Notes: generated by a model not told the origin, from the letters alone. 54,990 bases of DNA from Streptomyces bauhiniae (GCF_004784475.1 NZ_SRRT01000014.1:1-54990); one strand, 5' to 3'. Counted from the stretch's first letter, positions 1 through 7,704 are shown. Translations and numbers: made by a program.

Positions 1-665
1 AGGCGCTGGTGGAGTCGGCGCTGTGGGAGGCGTCGCTGTTCGAGGAGCACGATTTCCGGGACATCAAGATCTCGGTGAAGCACAACGACCCGGTCGTGAT
101 GATCGAGGCGTACCGCCAGCTCGCCGCGCAGTGCGACTACCCGCTCCACCTGGGTGTGACCGAGGCGGGCCCGGCGTTCCAGGGCACGATCAAGTCCGCC
201 GTCGCCTTCGGCGCGCTGCTCTCCGAGGGCATCGGTGACACCATCCGCGTCTCCCTGTCGGCCCCGCCGGTGGAGGAGGTCAAGGTCGGCAACCAGATCC
301 TGGAGTCGCTGAACCTCAAGCAGCGCGGCCTGGAGATCGTCTCCTGCCCGTCCTGCGGCCGCGCCCAGGTCGACGTCTACAAGCTGGCCGAAGAGGTCAC
401 CGCGGGCCTGACCGGCATGGAGGTCCCGCTCCGTGTCGCCGTCATGGGCTGTGTCGTCAACGGCCCCGGCGAGGCCCGCGAGGCCGACCTCGGCGTCGCC
501 TCGGGCAACGGCAAGGGCCAGATCTTCGTCAAGGGCGAGGTCATCAAGACCGTCCCCGAGTCGAAGATCGTGGAGACCCTCATCGAGGAGGCCATGAAGC
601 TGGCCGAGCAGATGGAGGCCGATGGCATCACCTCGGGCGAGCCGACGGTGGCGGTCGCGGGCTGA
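1..665 (+). CDS. ispG: 4-hydroxy-3-methylbut-2-enyl diphosphate synthase (IspG/GcpE), C-terminal part
   Basis: The 5' end lies outside the window; the reading frame is already open at base 3. IspG makes HMBPP from methylerythritol cyclodiphosphate in the non-mevalonate isoprenoid pathway, using a [4Fe-4S] cluster. The fragment carries the cluster-binding signature of the family: CPSCGR near base 350 and, about 34 residues later, GCVVNGPGE. Those are the three cysteines and the glutamate expected in the C-terminal domain. The phrase SVKHNDPVVMIEAY near the start is also typical. Translation ends at TGA 663-665. Family assignment is firm; only the N-terminal TIM-barrel part is missing because of the window edge. 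Confidence 0.96.
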   Translation, partial: ALVESALWEASLFEEHDFRDIKISVKHNDPVVMIEAYRQLAAQCDYPLHLGVTEAGPAFQGTIKSAVAFGALLSEGIGDTIRVSLSAPPVEEVKVGNQILESLNLKQRGLEIVSCPSCGRAQVDVYKLAEEVTAGLTGMEVPLRVAVMGCVVNGPGEAREADLGVASGNGKGQIFVKGEVIKTVPESKIVETLIEEAMKLAEQMEADGITSGEPTVAVAG

Positions 666-688
666 CCCACCCCGGCATCCGAGTCCCG

Positions 689-1108
689 TCATCCTTCGGT
701 GGCGGGACTTTGCCGTACCTCCGCCCACACCGTCTTGCCGGGCTGCCTCGGCGCCACGCCCCACTTGTCCGCGAGCGCCTCGACCAGGATCAGCCCCCGC
801 CCGGACTCGCCGCACGGCACCCGGATCTCGGGCAGCCGCTCGGTCAGCGTGTCCGAGACCTCCACGCGTACGGCGCCGTCCTCCCCGGCGAGCCGCAGAT
901 GGAAGTCCCGGCCGGGTACGCGGCCGTGCCGTACGGCGTTGGCGGCCAGCTCGGCCGCGATCAGCGTGACGGCTTCGTTGAGCCGGCCGTCGTAGGGATG
1001 CCCCCATTCGTCCAGCCGGAGCGAGACCAGCCGCCGGGCGAGCCGTGCGCCCCTCGGGGTCGCGGTGAAGCGCATCGCGAATTCCTGGGTGGAGATTTCT
1101 GATTTCAC
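689..1108 (-). CDS. ATP-binding protein, HATPase_c anti-sigma-factor-like (AbaA-locus type)
   Basis: A small single-domain GHKL ATPase of the kind related to the anti-sigma kinases RsbW/SpoIIAB. The N box is visible as ELAANAVRHG and a G box as GESGRGLILVEALA, the two ATP-lid elements of the fold. The frame opens as far back as 1198, but I prefer the GTG at 1108 because the conserved part begins shortly after (MRFTATPRGARLARR). A further ATG lies at 1075. The gene is divergent from an XRE-DUF5753 regulator followed by DUF397 genes. This is the arrangement of the whiJ/abaA-type loci that Streptomyces carries in many copies, so a regulatory partnership is likely. The partner sigma factor or target cannot be read from the sequence. 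Confidence 0.82.
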   Translation of the reverse strand: MKSEISTQEFAMRFTATPRGARLARRLVSLRLDEWGHPYDGRLNEAVTLIAAELAANAVRHGRVPGRDFHLRLAGEDGAVRVEVSDTLTERLPEIRVPCGESGRGLILVEALADKWGVAPRQPGKTVWAEVRQSPATEG

Positions 1109-1170
1109 GCCGTTACGGTCCCGCACGCTCAGTAGCGTTGAACAGCGGCCGCACCCGGACCACCAGGCGT

Positions 1171-1199
1171 TGTACACGGGCGGGGTGCGGCTGTACACG
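1171..1199. promoter_or_regulatory. Two direct TGTACACG copies between divergent genes; candidate operator
   Basis: TGTACACG occurs at 1171-1178 and again at 1192-1199, exactly 21 bp apart, which is two helical turns. The core TGTACA is itself palindromic. The pair lies between the divergent ATPase gene and the XRE gene, where an autoregulating helix-turn-helix protein would bind. Binding by the neighbouring XRE protein is inference. Confidence 0.45.
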
Positions 1200-1243
1200 A
1201 GCGCGCCGTGACCGAGGGTGGCGTATGGGCATTGGGGGTATGC

Positions 1244-2074
1244 ATGAGCGAGGAATCACAGGAGGACCAGGAAGCGCCGGGCTCGGGCATTCCGCTCGTC
1301 TTCGGACGGTTGCTGAAGCGGTTGCGTGTCCAAGCGGGGGTGGATCGGGCCGAGTTGGGCCGTCGTACGGGGTACTCGGCTGCCACGATCACGTCGTACG
1401 AGGTCGGCAGGCGCATCCCGAACGCGAAGTTCATCGGGCGGGCGGATGAGGTGCTGGACGCGGGCGGGATGCTGGCCGACTTCATCGAGGACATGGAGAA
1501 GGCGCAGTATCCGGCCTTCTTCCGGGATGCGGCGAGGCTCGAGAAGGAAGCCGTCGGGTGGCATGTGTATGACGCACTACTGATTAACGGCCTGTTGCAG
1601 ACGGAGGACTACGCGCGGACGGTGTTCACCATGCGACGGCCCCTGCTGGACGAGGCGACCATCGAGCAGCGCGTCGCTGCGCGACTGGCTCGGCAGGAGA
1701 TTTTCCAGCGCAAGTCTGCGCCCACCATGAGCTTCGTGATGGAGGAAGCTCTTCTGCACAAGGGGTGGGGCGGACCGGCGGTCATGCGTGGGCAGTTGGA
1801 GCAGATCCTGCTCATCGGACAGCGGCGTAACGTGGAGATCCAGGTCATGCCGAACGAGTGCGAAGAGCACGCTGCCCTATTTGGTACCTTCACCTTGATC
1901 GACACGGCGAAGGGGCGCAGGATCGGCTACGCGGACGCGCACAAGGGGAGCCGCCTCTACTCCGATACTCAGACGGTCAGGGAGATGGAGGAGCGCTACA
2001 GTCTCCTGCGTGCCCAGGCCCTGAGACCGCGCAAGTCGCTGGCATTAGTAGAGAAGTTGCTGGGAGAGACATGA
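1244..2074 (+). CDS. XRE-family regulator with DUF5753 domain (WhiJ-like)
   Basis: Residues of about 20-75 form a helix-turn-helix domain (AELGRRTGYSAATITSYEVG, then RRIP). The remainder, from about 90 to 265, is the DUF5753 sensor/partner domain with the usual YDALLINGLLQTEDYAR and VMPNECEEHA phrases. An upstream GTG at 1208 is in frame, but the ATG at 1244 has a GGGGG ribosome site 8-12 nt ahead and gives the usual length of 276 aa. The stop overlaps the next ATG (ATGA), so the regulator and the DUF397 gene are translationally coupled. Codon 268 (2045-2047) is TTA, the leucine codon read only by the bldA tRNA in Streptomyces, so full-length protein is expected to depend on bldA. WhiJ-type proteins are thought to act with a BldB/DUF397 partner; that role here is inference. 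Confidence 0.9.
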   Translation: MSEESQEDQEAPGSGIPLVFGRLLKRLRVQAGVDRAELGRRTGYSAATITSYEVGRRIPNAKFIGRADEVLDAGGMLADFIEDMEKAQYPAFFRDAARLEKEAVGWHVYDALLINGLLQTEDYARTVFTMRRPLLDEATIEQRVAARLARQEIFQRKSAPTMSFVMEEALLHKGWGGPAVMRGQLEQILLIGQRRNVEIQVMPNECEEHAALFGTFTLIDTAKGRRIGYADAHKGSRLYSDTQTVREMEERYSLLRAQALRPRKSLALVEKLLGET

Positions 2075-2328
2075 ACGTCGAGAAGCCGTCCAACCTGACG
2101 TGGTTCAAGAGCAGCTACAGCAGCGGCGGCGGCGGGGAGTGCCTCGAAGTCGCCCTACCGTGGCGCAAGTCCAGTTACAGCGACGGCGATGGCGGTCAGT
2201 GCGTAGAGGTCGCCGCCTGTCCCGCCACCATCCACGTCCGCGACTCCAAGCAGAACCCCGCCACCGCCCCCACCCTCTCCGTGCCAACCACGGCGTGGCA
2301 CGCGTTCCTGGGGCTTGTCCAGGCTTGA
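2071..2328 (+). CDS. DUF397 (BldB-like) protein, copy 1 of 3
   Basis: An 85-aa protein with two DUF397 half-motifs in tandem. LTWFKSSYSSGGGGECLEVA is followed by WRKSSYSDGDGGQCVEVA, then VRDSKQNP and the end motif AWHAFLGLVQ. The start ATG overlaps the stop of the XRE gene by four bases, so the two are co-translated. DUF397 proteins include the developmental regulator BldB and usually sit beside XRE-DUF5753 proteins, with which they are thought to act as partners. The doubled N-terminal half is unusual, since most family members are single units of about 60-70 aa. It suggests an internal duplication that came before the gene triplication. Confidence 0.88.
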   Translation: MNVEKPSNLTWFKSSYSSGGGGECLEVALPWRKSSYSDGDGGQCVEVAACPATIHVRDSKQNPATAPTLSVPTTAWHAFLGLVQA

Positions 2329-2358
2329 CAGGGATTGCGGCGGGGGAGGCTGTGAGAC

Positions 2359-2616
2359 ATGACTGTTGAGAAGCCGTCAGACCTGACGTGGTTCAAGAGC
2401 AGCTACAGCACCGGCCAAGGCGGCGAATGCCTCGAAGTCGCCCTCCCCTGGCACAAGTCCAGCTACAGTCAGGGCGACGGCGGCCAGTGTGTCGAGGTCG
2501 CCGCTTGCCCCGCCACCATCCACGTGCGCGACTCCAAGCAGAACCCGGTCACCGCCCCCACCCTCTCCGTACCGACCACGGCGTGGCACGCGTTCCTGGG
2601 GCTCGTCCAGGCATGA
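2359..2616 (+). CDS. DUF397 (BldB-like) protein, copy 2 of 3
   Basis: A second 85-aa copy, nearly identical to the first in its second half (ACPATIHVRDSKQNP, TAWHAFLGLVQA) and differing mainly around the SSYS loops (STGQGGECLEVA, SQGDGGQCVEVA). It begins 30 bases after copy 1 ends. Its stop codon overlaps the start of copy 3 (ATGA). Tandem, same-strand and coupled, it belongs to the regulator operon. The variable positions cluster in the glycine-rich loops. That may simply be drift, or may mark different partner specificity; the sequence alone cannot decide. Confidence 0.88.
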   Translation: MTVEKPSDLTWFKSSYSTGQGGECLEVALPWHKSSYSQGDGGQCVEVAACPATIHVRDSKQNPVTAPTLSVPTTAWHAFLGLVQA

Positions 2617-2870
2617 ACGTCGAGAAGCTGTCCGAGCTGACGTGGTTCAAGAGCAGCTACAGCAGTGGCGACGGCGGTGAATGCCTCGAAGCCGCCCTCC
2701 CCTGGCACCGGTCCAGTCACAGCAGCGGGGCCGGAGGCCAATGCGTAGAGGTCGCCGCCTGCCCCGCCACCATCCACGTCCGCGACTCCAAGCAGAACCC
2801 CCTCACCGCCCCCACCCTCTCCGTGCCGGCCACCGCGTGGCGCGCGTTTCTGGGGCTCGTGCGGGGGTGA
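2613..2870 (+). CDS. DUF397 (BldB-like) protein, copy 3 of 3
   Basis: The third 85-aa copy starts inside the stop codon of copy 2. It has the same plan: LTWFKSSYSSGDGGECLEAA, WHRSSHSSGAGGQCVEVA, VRDSKQNP, AWRAFLGLVRG. Within the otherwise invariant motifs it has the changes SSYS to SSHS and AWHAF to AWRAF, so it is slightly more diverged. It is the last gene of the whiJ-type operon; a new promoter follows at about 2910. The three copies probably arose by unequal crossing over of a roughly 260-290 bp unit. All three frames are intact, which argues that they are expressed and useful. Confidence 0.87.
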   Translation: MNVEKLSELTWFKSSYSSGDGGECLEAALPWHRSSHSSGAGGQCVEVAACPATIHVRDSKQNPLTAPTLSVPATAWRAFLGLVRG

Positions 2871-2909
2871 GAGGGGTACGGCGGGCAAGCCCCCGGAGGG
2901 TCGCGCGGC

Positions 2910-2915
2910 TATAGT
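2910..2915 (+). promoter_or_regulatory. Candidate -10 box TATAGT ahead of the GNAT gene
   Basis: TATAGT stands 40 bases before the GTG start of the acetyltransferase gene, in the gap after the DUF397 operon. No good -35 hexamer lies 16-18 bases upstream. That is common in Streptomyces, so the call rests on the -10 match and position only. Confidence 0.42.
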
Positions 2916-2954
2916 GCCAGGACCAGCGCAGACCCCAGGGTGAGGCCCCCGCAC

Positions 2955-3803
2955 GTGTTGACCCAGACCACCTCACGGGTGCTCGAACCGAGCGACCTCG
3001 ACGCAGCGCTCGCGGTTCTCGACCGCGAGCCCGTCGCCAACGCCTTCGTGACCGCCCGGGTCAAGGTGGCCGGTCTCGACCCGTGGCGCCTCGGCGGCGA
3101 GATGTGGGGCTGGTACGAGGACGGCATGCTCACGTCGCTGTGCTACGCGGGCGCCAACCTCGTCCCCGTCTGTGCCACCCCCCGTGCCGTCCGCGCCTTC
3201 GCGGACCGCGCCCGCCGGGCCGGGCGCCGCTGCTCCTCCATCGTCGGCCCCGCCGGGCCCACCTCCGAGCTGTGGCGCCTGCTGGAACCGCACTGGGGCC
3301 CCGCCCGCGAGGTCCGCGCCCGCCAGCCCCTCATGATCACTGACCACATGCCCGAGGACATCCAGCCGGACCCCTACGTCCGGCGCGTCCGCAAGGACGA
3401 GATGGACACGATCATGCCCGCGTGCGTGGCCATGTTCACCGAGGAGGTCGGCGTCTCCCCGATGGCCGGCGACGGCGGCCTGCTCTACCAGGCCCGCGTC
3501 GCGGAACTCGTCGGCTCCGGTCGCTCCTTCGCCCGCATCGACGGCAGCGGCAACGTGGTCTTCAAGGCCGAGATCGGCGCCGCCACCGCCCAGGCGTGCC
3601 AGATCCAGGGCGTCTGGGTCGCCCCCGAGTACCGGGGCAAGGGCCTCGCCGCCCCCGGCATGGCCGCCGTACTGCGCTACGCGCTCGCCGACATCGCGCC
3701 CATCGCCAGCCTCTACGTCAACGACTTCAACACCGCCGCCCGCGCCACCTACCGCCGGGTGGGGTTCGAAGAGGTCGGCGAGTTCATGAGCATCCTCTTC
3801 TGA
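2955..3803 (+). CDS. GNAT N-acetyltransferase with N-terminal DUF4081 domain
   Basis: About 282 aa. The first half (LEPSDLDAALAVLDREPVAN, LGGEMWGWYEDG, SLCYAGANLVP) is the DUF4081 type found N-terminal to GNAT domains in actinobacteria. The second half has the acetyl-CoA loop of GNAT enzymes (IQGVWVAPEYRGKGLAAPGM) and the C-terminal strand LYVNDFNTAARATYRRVGFE. The start is taken as the GTG at 2955, giving MLTQTTSRVLEPSD; an in-frame GTG at 2940 is the alternative. The gene lies in the conserved ispG-to-proS stretch of Streptomyces genomes. The substrate is unknown; small molecules and protein N-termini are both possible. Confidence 0.88.
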   Translation: MLTQTTSRVLEPSDLDAALAVLDREPVANAFVTARVKVAGLDPWRLGGEMWGWYEDGMLTSLCYAGANLVPVCATPRAVRAFADRARRAGRRCSSIVGPAGPTSELWRLLEPHWGPAREVRARQPLMITDHMPEDIQPDPYVRRVRKDEMDTIMPACVAMFTEEVGVSPMAGDGGLLYQARVAELVGSGRSFARIDGSGNVVFKAEIGAATAQACQIQGVWVAPEYRGKGLAAPGMAAVLRYALADIAPIASLYVNDFNTAARATYRRVGFEEVGEFMSILF

Positions 3804-3837
3804 CGGGCATCCCGGGCCGTCCCTGTACGCTCCCGGC

Positions 3838-4368
3838 ATGGACCTCGTGATCGGCACCCTGGACCTCGAAGCCCACGTCGACGAGGCCCTCGCCGTCCAG
3901 GCCCTCGCCTTCGGCCTCGGCGCCGACGAGATCGCCGTACGCCGCCAGATCGTCCAGCGCCACATGCGCATGCCCGGCGCCCGCGCCCTCGGCGCCACCA
4001 GCCGGGGCGCGCTGATCGGGTTCGTGTACGGGATGCCCAACTCCCGCGCCCACTGGTGGTCCACCATCGTGGAGCCGTACCTGCGCGCCGAGGGCAACGA
4101 CGGCTGGCTGGACGAGTCCTTCGTCATCACCGAGCTGCACGTCCACCCCGGGCACCAGAACCGGGGCATCGGCCGCCGCCTGATCACCCGCATCACCGAC
4201 AGCGCCGACGAACCCCGCTCGATCCTCTCCGCCATCGACACCGACAGCCCCGCCCGCGGCCTCTACCACGCCCTCGGCTACACCGACCTGGCCCGCCAGG
4301 TCCACTTCCCGAGCGCCCCCAAGCCGTACGCGGTGATGGGCGCGCCCCTCCCGCTGCGCCGCCGTTAA
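3838..4368 (+). CDS. GNAT-family N-acetyltransferase
   Basis: A single-domain GNAT protein of 176 aa. Motif A is clear (ITELHVHPGHQNRGIGRRLI), as is the C-terminal motif B (SPARGLYHALGYTDLARQVH). An SAHWW-like aromatic patch (SRAHWWSTIVEPYL) lies in the middle of the fold. The ATG at 3838 follows the upstream acetyltransferase by 34 bases, so the two are probably co-transcribed. The two proteins are not close copies of each other. The acceptor substrate cannot be deduced. Confidence 0.87.
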   Translation: MDLVIGTLDLEAHVDEALAVQALAFGLGADEIAVRRQIVQRHMRMPGARALGATSRGALIGFVYGMPNSRAHWWSTIVEPYLRAEGNDGWLDESFVITELHVHPGHQNRGIGRRLITRITDSADEPRSILSAIDTDSPARGLYHALGYTDLARQVHFPSAPKPYAVMGAPLPLRRR

Positions 4369-4443
4369 CCGATTTCCACCCGCGCGGGAGCCCCGGCTAA
4401 CCTCCTAGCCATCACCTACATTTCCGGCAGGAGTACGAGAACA

Positions 4444-6147
4444 ATGGCGAACGTACCGGTCCAGCGCATGTCCAAGTTGTTGGCGAAGACGCTGCGCGAC
4501 GACCCGGCGGACGCCGAGGTCCTCAGCCACAAGCTCCTCGTCCGCGCCGGTTACGTCCGCCGCACCGCCGCCGGCATCTGGTCCTGGCTGCCCCTGGGCA
4601 CCAAGGTCCTCGCCAACGTCGAGCGGATCGTGCGCGAGGAGATGGACGCCATCGGCGCCCAGGAGGTCGTCCTCCCCGTCCTGCTGCCGCGCGAGCCCTA
4701 CGAGGCCACCGGCCGCTGGGACGAGTACGGCGCCGAGCTGTTCCGCCTCCAGGACCGCAAGGGCGGCGACTACCTCCTCGGCCCGACCCACGAGGAGATC
4801 TTCACCCTGCTGGTGAAGGACCAGGCGTCCTCCTACAAGGACCTGCCGGTGATCCTGTACCAGATCCAGTCCAAGTTCCGGGACGAGGCGCGTCCCCGCG
4901 CGGGCATCCTGCGCGGCCGCGAGTTCCTGATGAAGGACTCGTACTCCTTCGACACCGAGGACGAGGGCCTGGCCTCCTCCTACGCCCTGCACCGCGCCGC
5001 CTACCAGCGGATCTACGAGCGCCTCGGCCTCGACTACCGCATCGTCGCGGCCACCGCCGGTGCCATGGGCGGCTCACAGTCCGAGGAGTTCCTCGCCCCC
5101 GCCGAGGCCGGCGAGGACACCTTCGCCGACTGCCCCAACTGCGACTTCGCCGCCAACACCGAGGCCGTGCACTACGAGCTGGCCGCCGTCGACGGCTCGG
5201 CCGTGCCCGCGCTGGAGGAGATCCCCACCCCGGACACCCCGACCATCGAGACCCTCGCCGCCTCCCTCGGCGTCCCCGCCTCCGCCACGCTGAAGAACCT
5301 GCTGGTCAAGGTGGACGGCGAGATCGTCGCCGTGGGCGTGCCCGGGGACCGCGAGGTCGACCTGGGCAAGGTCGAGGAGCACTTCGCCCCGGCCGCCGTC
5401 GAGCTGGTCACCGCCGAGGACTTCGTCGGCCGCCCCGACCTGGTGCGCGGCTACGTCGGCCCGCAGGGCCTGGGCGAGAAGGTCAAGTACATCGCCGACC
5501 CCCGCGTCGCCCCCGGCACCGGCTGGATCACCGGCGCGAACAAGGAGCACACGCACGCGAAGAACGTCGTCGCCGGGCATGACTTCGAGGTGGACGAGTA
5601 CGTCGACGTCGTCGTGGTCCAGGAGGGCGACCCCTGCCCCAAGTGCGGCGCGGGGCTGAAGCTGGACCGGGCCATCGAGATCGGCCACATCTTCCAGCTC
5701 GGCCGCAAGTACGCCGACGCCCTCAAGCTCGACGTGCTCGGCCAGAACGGCAAGCCCGTCCGCGTCACCATGGGCTCCTACGGCATCGGTGTCTCCCGCG
5801 CCGTCGCCGCCCTCGCCGAGCAGACCGCCGACGAGCACGGGCTGTGCTGGCCCAAGGAGATCGCCCCGGCCGACGTGCACGTGGTCGCCGCGGGCAAGGC
5901 GCTCCAGACGGAGCTGGCCCTCGACGTCGCCGAGAAGCTGTCCGCCGCGGGCGTCCGCGTCCTGGTCGACGACCGGGCCGGGGTCTCGCCGGGCGTGAAG
6001 TTCACCGACGCCGAGCTGATCGGCGTGCCGCAGATCCTGGTCGCCGGGCGCCGCTCGGCGGACGGTGTGCTGGAGCTGAAGGACCGCAAGACCGGTGAGC
6101 GCGAGGAGCTGACGGTCGAGGAGGCCATCGCCCGCCTCACCGCCTGA
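4444..6147 (+). CDS. proS: Prolyl-tRNA synthetase, bacterial (editing-domain) type
   Basis: Charges tRNA-Pro with proline in the cytoplasm. The 567-aa length matches bacterial ProRS. Class II motifs are visible: the motif 2 region with LGPTHEEIFT and FRDEARPRAGILRGREFLMK, and motif 3 with VTMGSYGIGVSRAVAAL. Residues of about 260-390 form the inserted YbaK-like editing domain (ASATLKNLLVKVDGEIVAVG, then PGDREVDLGK), which removes mischarged alanine. The C-terminal anticodon-binding domain begins around VHVVAAGKALQTEL. The ATG at 4444 has GGAG at the usual distance. A strong terminator follows. No T-box-like leader is evident upstream. Confidence 0.97.
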   Translation: MANVPVQRMSKLLAKTLRDDPADAEVLSHKLLVRAGYVRRTAAGIWSWLPLGTKVLANVERIVREEMDAIGAQEVVLPVLLPREPYEATGRWDEYGAELFRLQDRKGGDYLLGPTHEEIFTLLVKDQASSYKDLPVILYQIQSKFRDEARPRAGILRGREFLMKDSYSFDTEDEGLASSYALHRAAYQRIYERLGLDYRIVAATAGAMGGSQSEEFLAPAEAGEDTFADCPNCDFAANTEAVHYELAAVDGSAVPALEEIPTPDTPTIETLAASLGVPASATLKNLLVKVDGEIVAVGVPGDREVDLGKVEEHFAPAAVELVTAEDFVGRPDLVRGYVGPQGLGEKVKYIADPRVAPGTGWITGANKEHTHAKNVVAGHDFEVDEYVDVVVVQEGDPCPKCGAGLKLDRAIEIGHIFQLGRKYADALKLDVLGQNGKPVRVTMGSYGIGVSRAVAALAEQTADEHGLCWPKEIAPADVHVVAAGKALQTELALDVAEKLSAAGVRVLVDDRAGVSPGVKFTDAELIGVPQILVAGRRSADGVLELKDRKTGEREELTVEEAIARLTA

Positions 6148-6159
6148 GCGGATGCATGA

Positions 6160-6190
6160 GAAGGCCCGGCCGCTTGGCCGGGCCTTCTTT
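6160..6190. terminator. Intrinsic terminator after proS, convergent with the next gene
   Basis: GAAGGCCCGGC (6160-6170) pairs perfectly with GCCGGGCCTTC (6177-6187) across a six-base loop, then TTT follows. It lies between convergent genes and can serve both strands. Confidence 0.85.
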
Positions 6191-6198
6191 GCTGTCCG

Positions 6199-7116
6199 CT
6201 AGAGCCAGGTGGCGAATTCGAGCAGCAGGTCCGCGTCCTGTTCCCGGCCCACTCGGCGGGCTCGTACCCCGGACTCCACGGCACGGAACAGGGTCCAGCC
6301 GCGCAGCCGCTCCTGGTCGATTTCCAGGGACTCCGCGAGGCGCTTGATCCGGCGCCGGGTCACCGAGGCGCCGGACGGCACCGCGATCAGGTCCTCCACC
6401 CGGTCCCGCACCAGCCGCGCCAGGTCGAACGCGGACTCGCCGACCACCGGGTCCGGGCCCACCGCCAGCCACGGCAGCCGCTCCCCGCCGAGCACCTTGC
6501 TCTGCCGGAACGTGCCGTGCAGCAGCCGGTGGTCCGGCGCGTCGGCCAGCAGCTCCTCGCGCACCGCGAGCGCCGCGTCCACCAGGGGCGCCGAGTCGGG
6601 GTCCTTCTCGGCGCTCGCGGCCATCGCCTCGGCCTGCCGCCCCGTACGCTCCGCCACCGTCTCGAACCGGTGCGCGCCCTCGCCGGCCGGCGGGTCCACC
6701 CACAGGCGGCGCAGCGTCCCGGCCGCCTCCAGCAGCGCCTTCGCCTCCGGCAGCGAGCGCACCGACACGTCCGGGTGCAGCCGCTCCAGCAGCAGCGCGC
6801 CCTCCGCCACGTCCTCGGGCCCACCGTCCAAGAGCTGTACGGCACCCAGGCCGCCCCAGTGCGCCAGCGCGGCCCGCTCGCTCTCCGGCCGGGCCCGCGC
6901 GGGCGCCAGCTTCAGCACAGCGGGGCTGTCGTCCGCGCGCCGCACCAGCAGCACCAGGCTGCTCCGGCCACCCGGCACCTGCACCCGGTCCACGGTCAAC
7001 TCACGCTCGGCAACCGCCCGTTCAGCCGCCTCCGGCAGCCCCGCCAGCCACTCATCACCGGGCGGCGCGGTCTCCCGGCTCGCCCGGACCAGTCGCCGGG
7101 GCGGTTCCAAAGCCAT
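6199..7116 (-). CDS. APH-like kinase-fold protein with missing catalytic residues (pseudokinase)
   Basis: 305 aa, related to aminoglycoside/streptomycin phosphotransferases. The N lobe has a strand-lysine region (SPAVLKLAPARARPESERAA) and the C lobe has the phrase that normally reads HGDxxxxN. Here it reads HGTFRQSKVL at about residue 198, so the catalytic Asp is Thr and the metal-binding Asn is Lys. The next conserved element, normally IDPxxxxGdpxxDLA, reads VGPDPVVGESAFDLA, so the metal-binding Asp is Gly. On known kinase chemistry this protein should not transfer phosphate. The frame is intact and convergent with proS, so it is not simple decay. A binding or scaffold role is inference. Antibiotic resistance should not be inferred from the fold. 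Confidence 0.82.
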   Translation of the reverse strand: MALEPPRRLVRASRETAPPGDEWLAGLPEAAERAVAERELTVDRVQVPGGRSSLVLLVRRADDSPAVLKLAPARARPESERAALAHWGGLGAVQLLDGGPEDVAEGALLLERLHPDVSVRSLPEAKALLEAAGTLRRLWVDPPAGEGAHRFETVAERTGRQAEAMAASAEKDPDSAPLVDAALAVREELLADAPDHRLLHGTFRQSKVLGGERLPWLAVGPDPVVGESAFDLARLVRDRVEDLIAVPSGASVTRRRIKRLAESLEIDQERLRGWTLFRAVESGVRARRVGREQDADLLLEFATWL

Positions 7117-7203
7117 GCGCGAGTCGTTCCCCTTCTCCTGCGTCCGCCCCCTGTCCCTTACAACCGAAGGCCCAGGGAAGGCTACGCCTTCCAGGTACCC
7201 GCT

Positions 7204-7704
7204 TCAGGCCGTGGGAGACGCGGAAGGTGCGGTGTCACCCGCGCCGGCGTGGCCTGTCGTGTCGTCGGTGCGTTCGGCGAGGCCCGGGAAGGTGGGGGTG
7301 TGGCCCGACCAGCGGACCGCGCGTACTGCTGACTCGCGTAGGGATGCGGTGGCTGTGGTGCGGCGGGGGCCCGTGGTGGCGCGGACCAGGTCGGCGTAGA
7401 CGGCGGCGAGACGTTCCTCCAGTTGCGCGGCCAGGCGCAGGGCGGCCGAGGAGTCGGCCACCGAGAAGGGGAGGGCGTACGCGGGGCTCGCCGCCACCGG
7501 GTCGCCGCCCAGGTCGCGGACCGAGCGGGCCAGGGTGTCGCGGGCCGCGCGGTGGGCGTCGTACGCGGAGCGGGCCTCGCCCTGCCGGGGCGCGCCGATC
7601 CGGCCGCCGACGACCCCGTAGCCGTACACCGCCGCGTGCTCCGCCGCCAACGCGGCCTGGAGAGCGGTCAGTTCGGCCTGCTTCGTCTTCTCGCCATCGC
7701 TCAC
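7204..7704 (-). CDS. Ferritin-like (DUF4439) four-helix protein
   Basis: 166 aa from the GTG at 7704. It is an all-helical protein with glutamate/histidine-containing helices (ELTALQAALAAEHAAVYGYG, LRLAAQLEERLAAVYADLVR) and a central DLGGDPVAASPAYALPF linker, characteristic of the actinobacterial ferritin-like DUF4439 family. Its start overlaps the stop of the upstream lipoprotein gene (GTGA), so the pair is translationally coupled. Members usually lack a signal peptide, as here. Metal binding is possible given the E/EH residues but is not demonstrated. It is paired with a putative Tat lipoprotein of similar helical character. Confidence 0.78.
   Translation of the reverse strand: MSDGEKTKQAELTALQAALAAEHAAVYGYGVVGGRIGAPRQGEARSAYDAHRAARDTLARSVRDLGGDPVAASPAYALPFSVADSSAALRLAAQLEERLAAVYADLVRATTGPRRTTATASLRESAVRAVRWSGHTPTFPGLAERTDDTTGHAGAGDTAPSASPTA

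Noticed and set aside
4369..4443. T-box or other tRNA-sensing leader before proS
   Set aside because: The gap is only 75 bases with a 5-bp inverted repeat (GGCTA/TAGCC); too short and without T-box text.
6199..7116. Aminoglycoside resistance gene
   Set aside because: The fold is APH-like but the catalytic Asp and both metal ligands are replaced, and it sits in a conserved housekeeping position.
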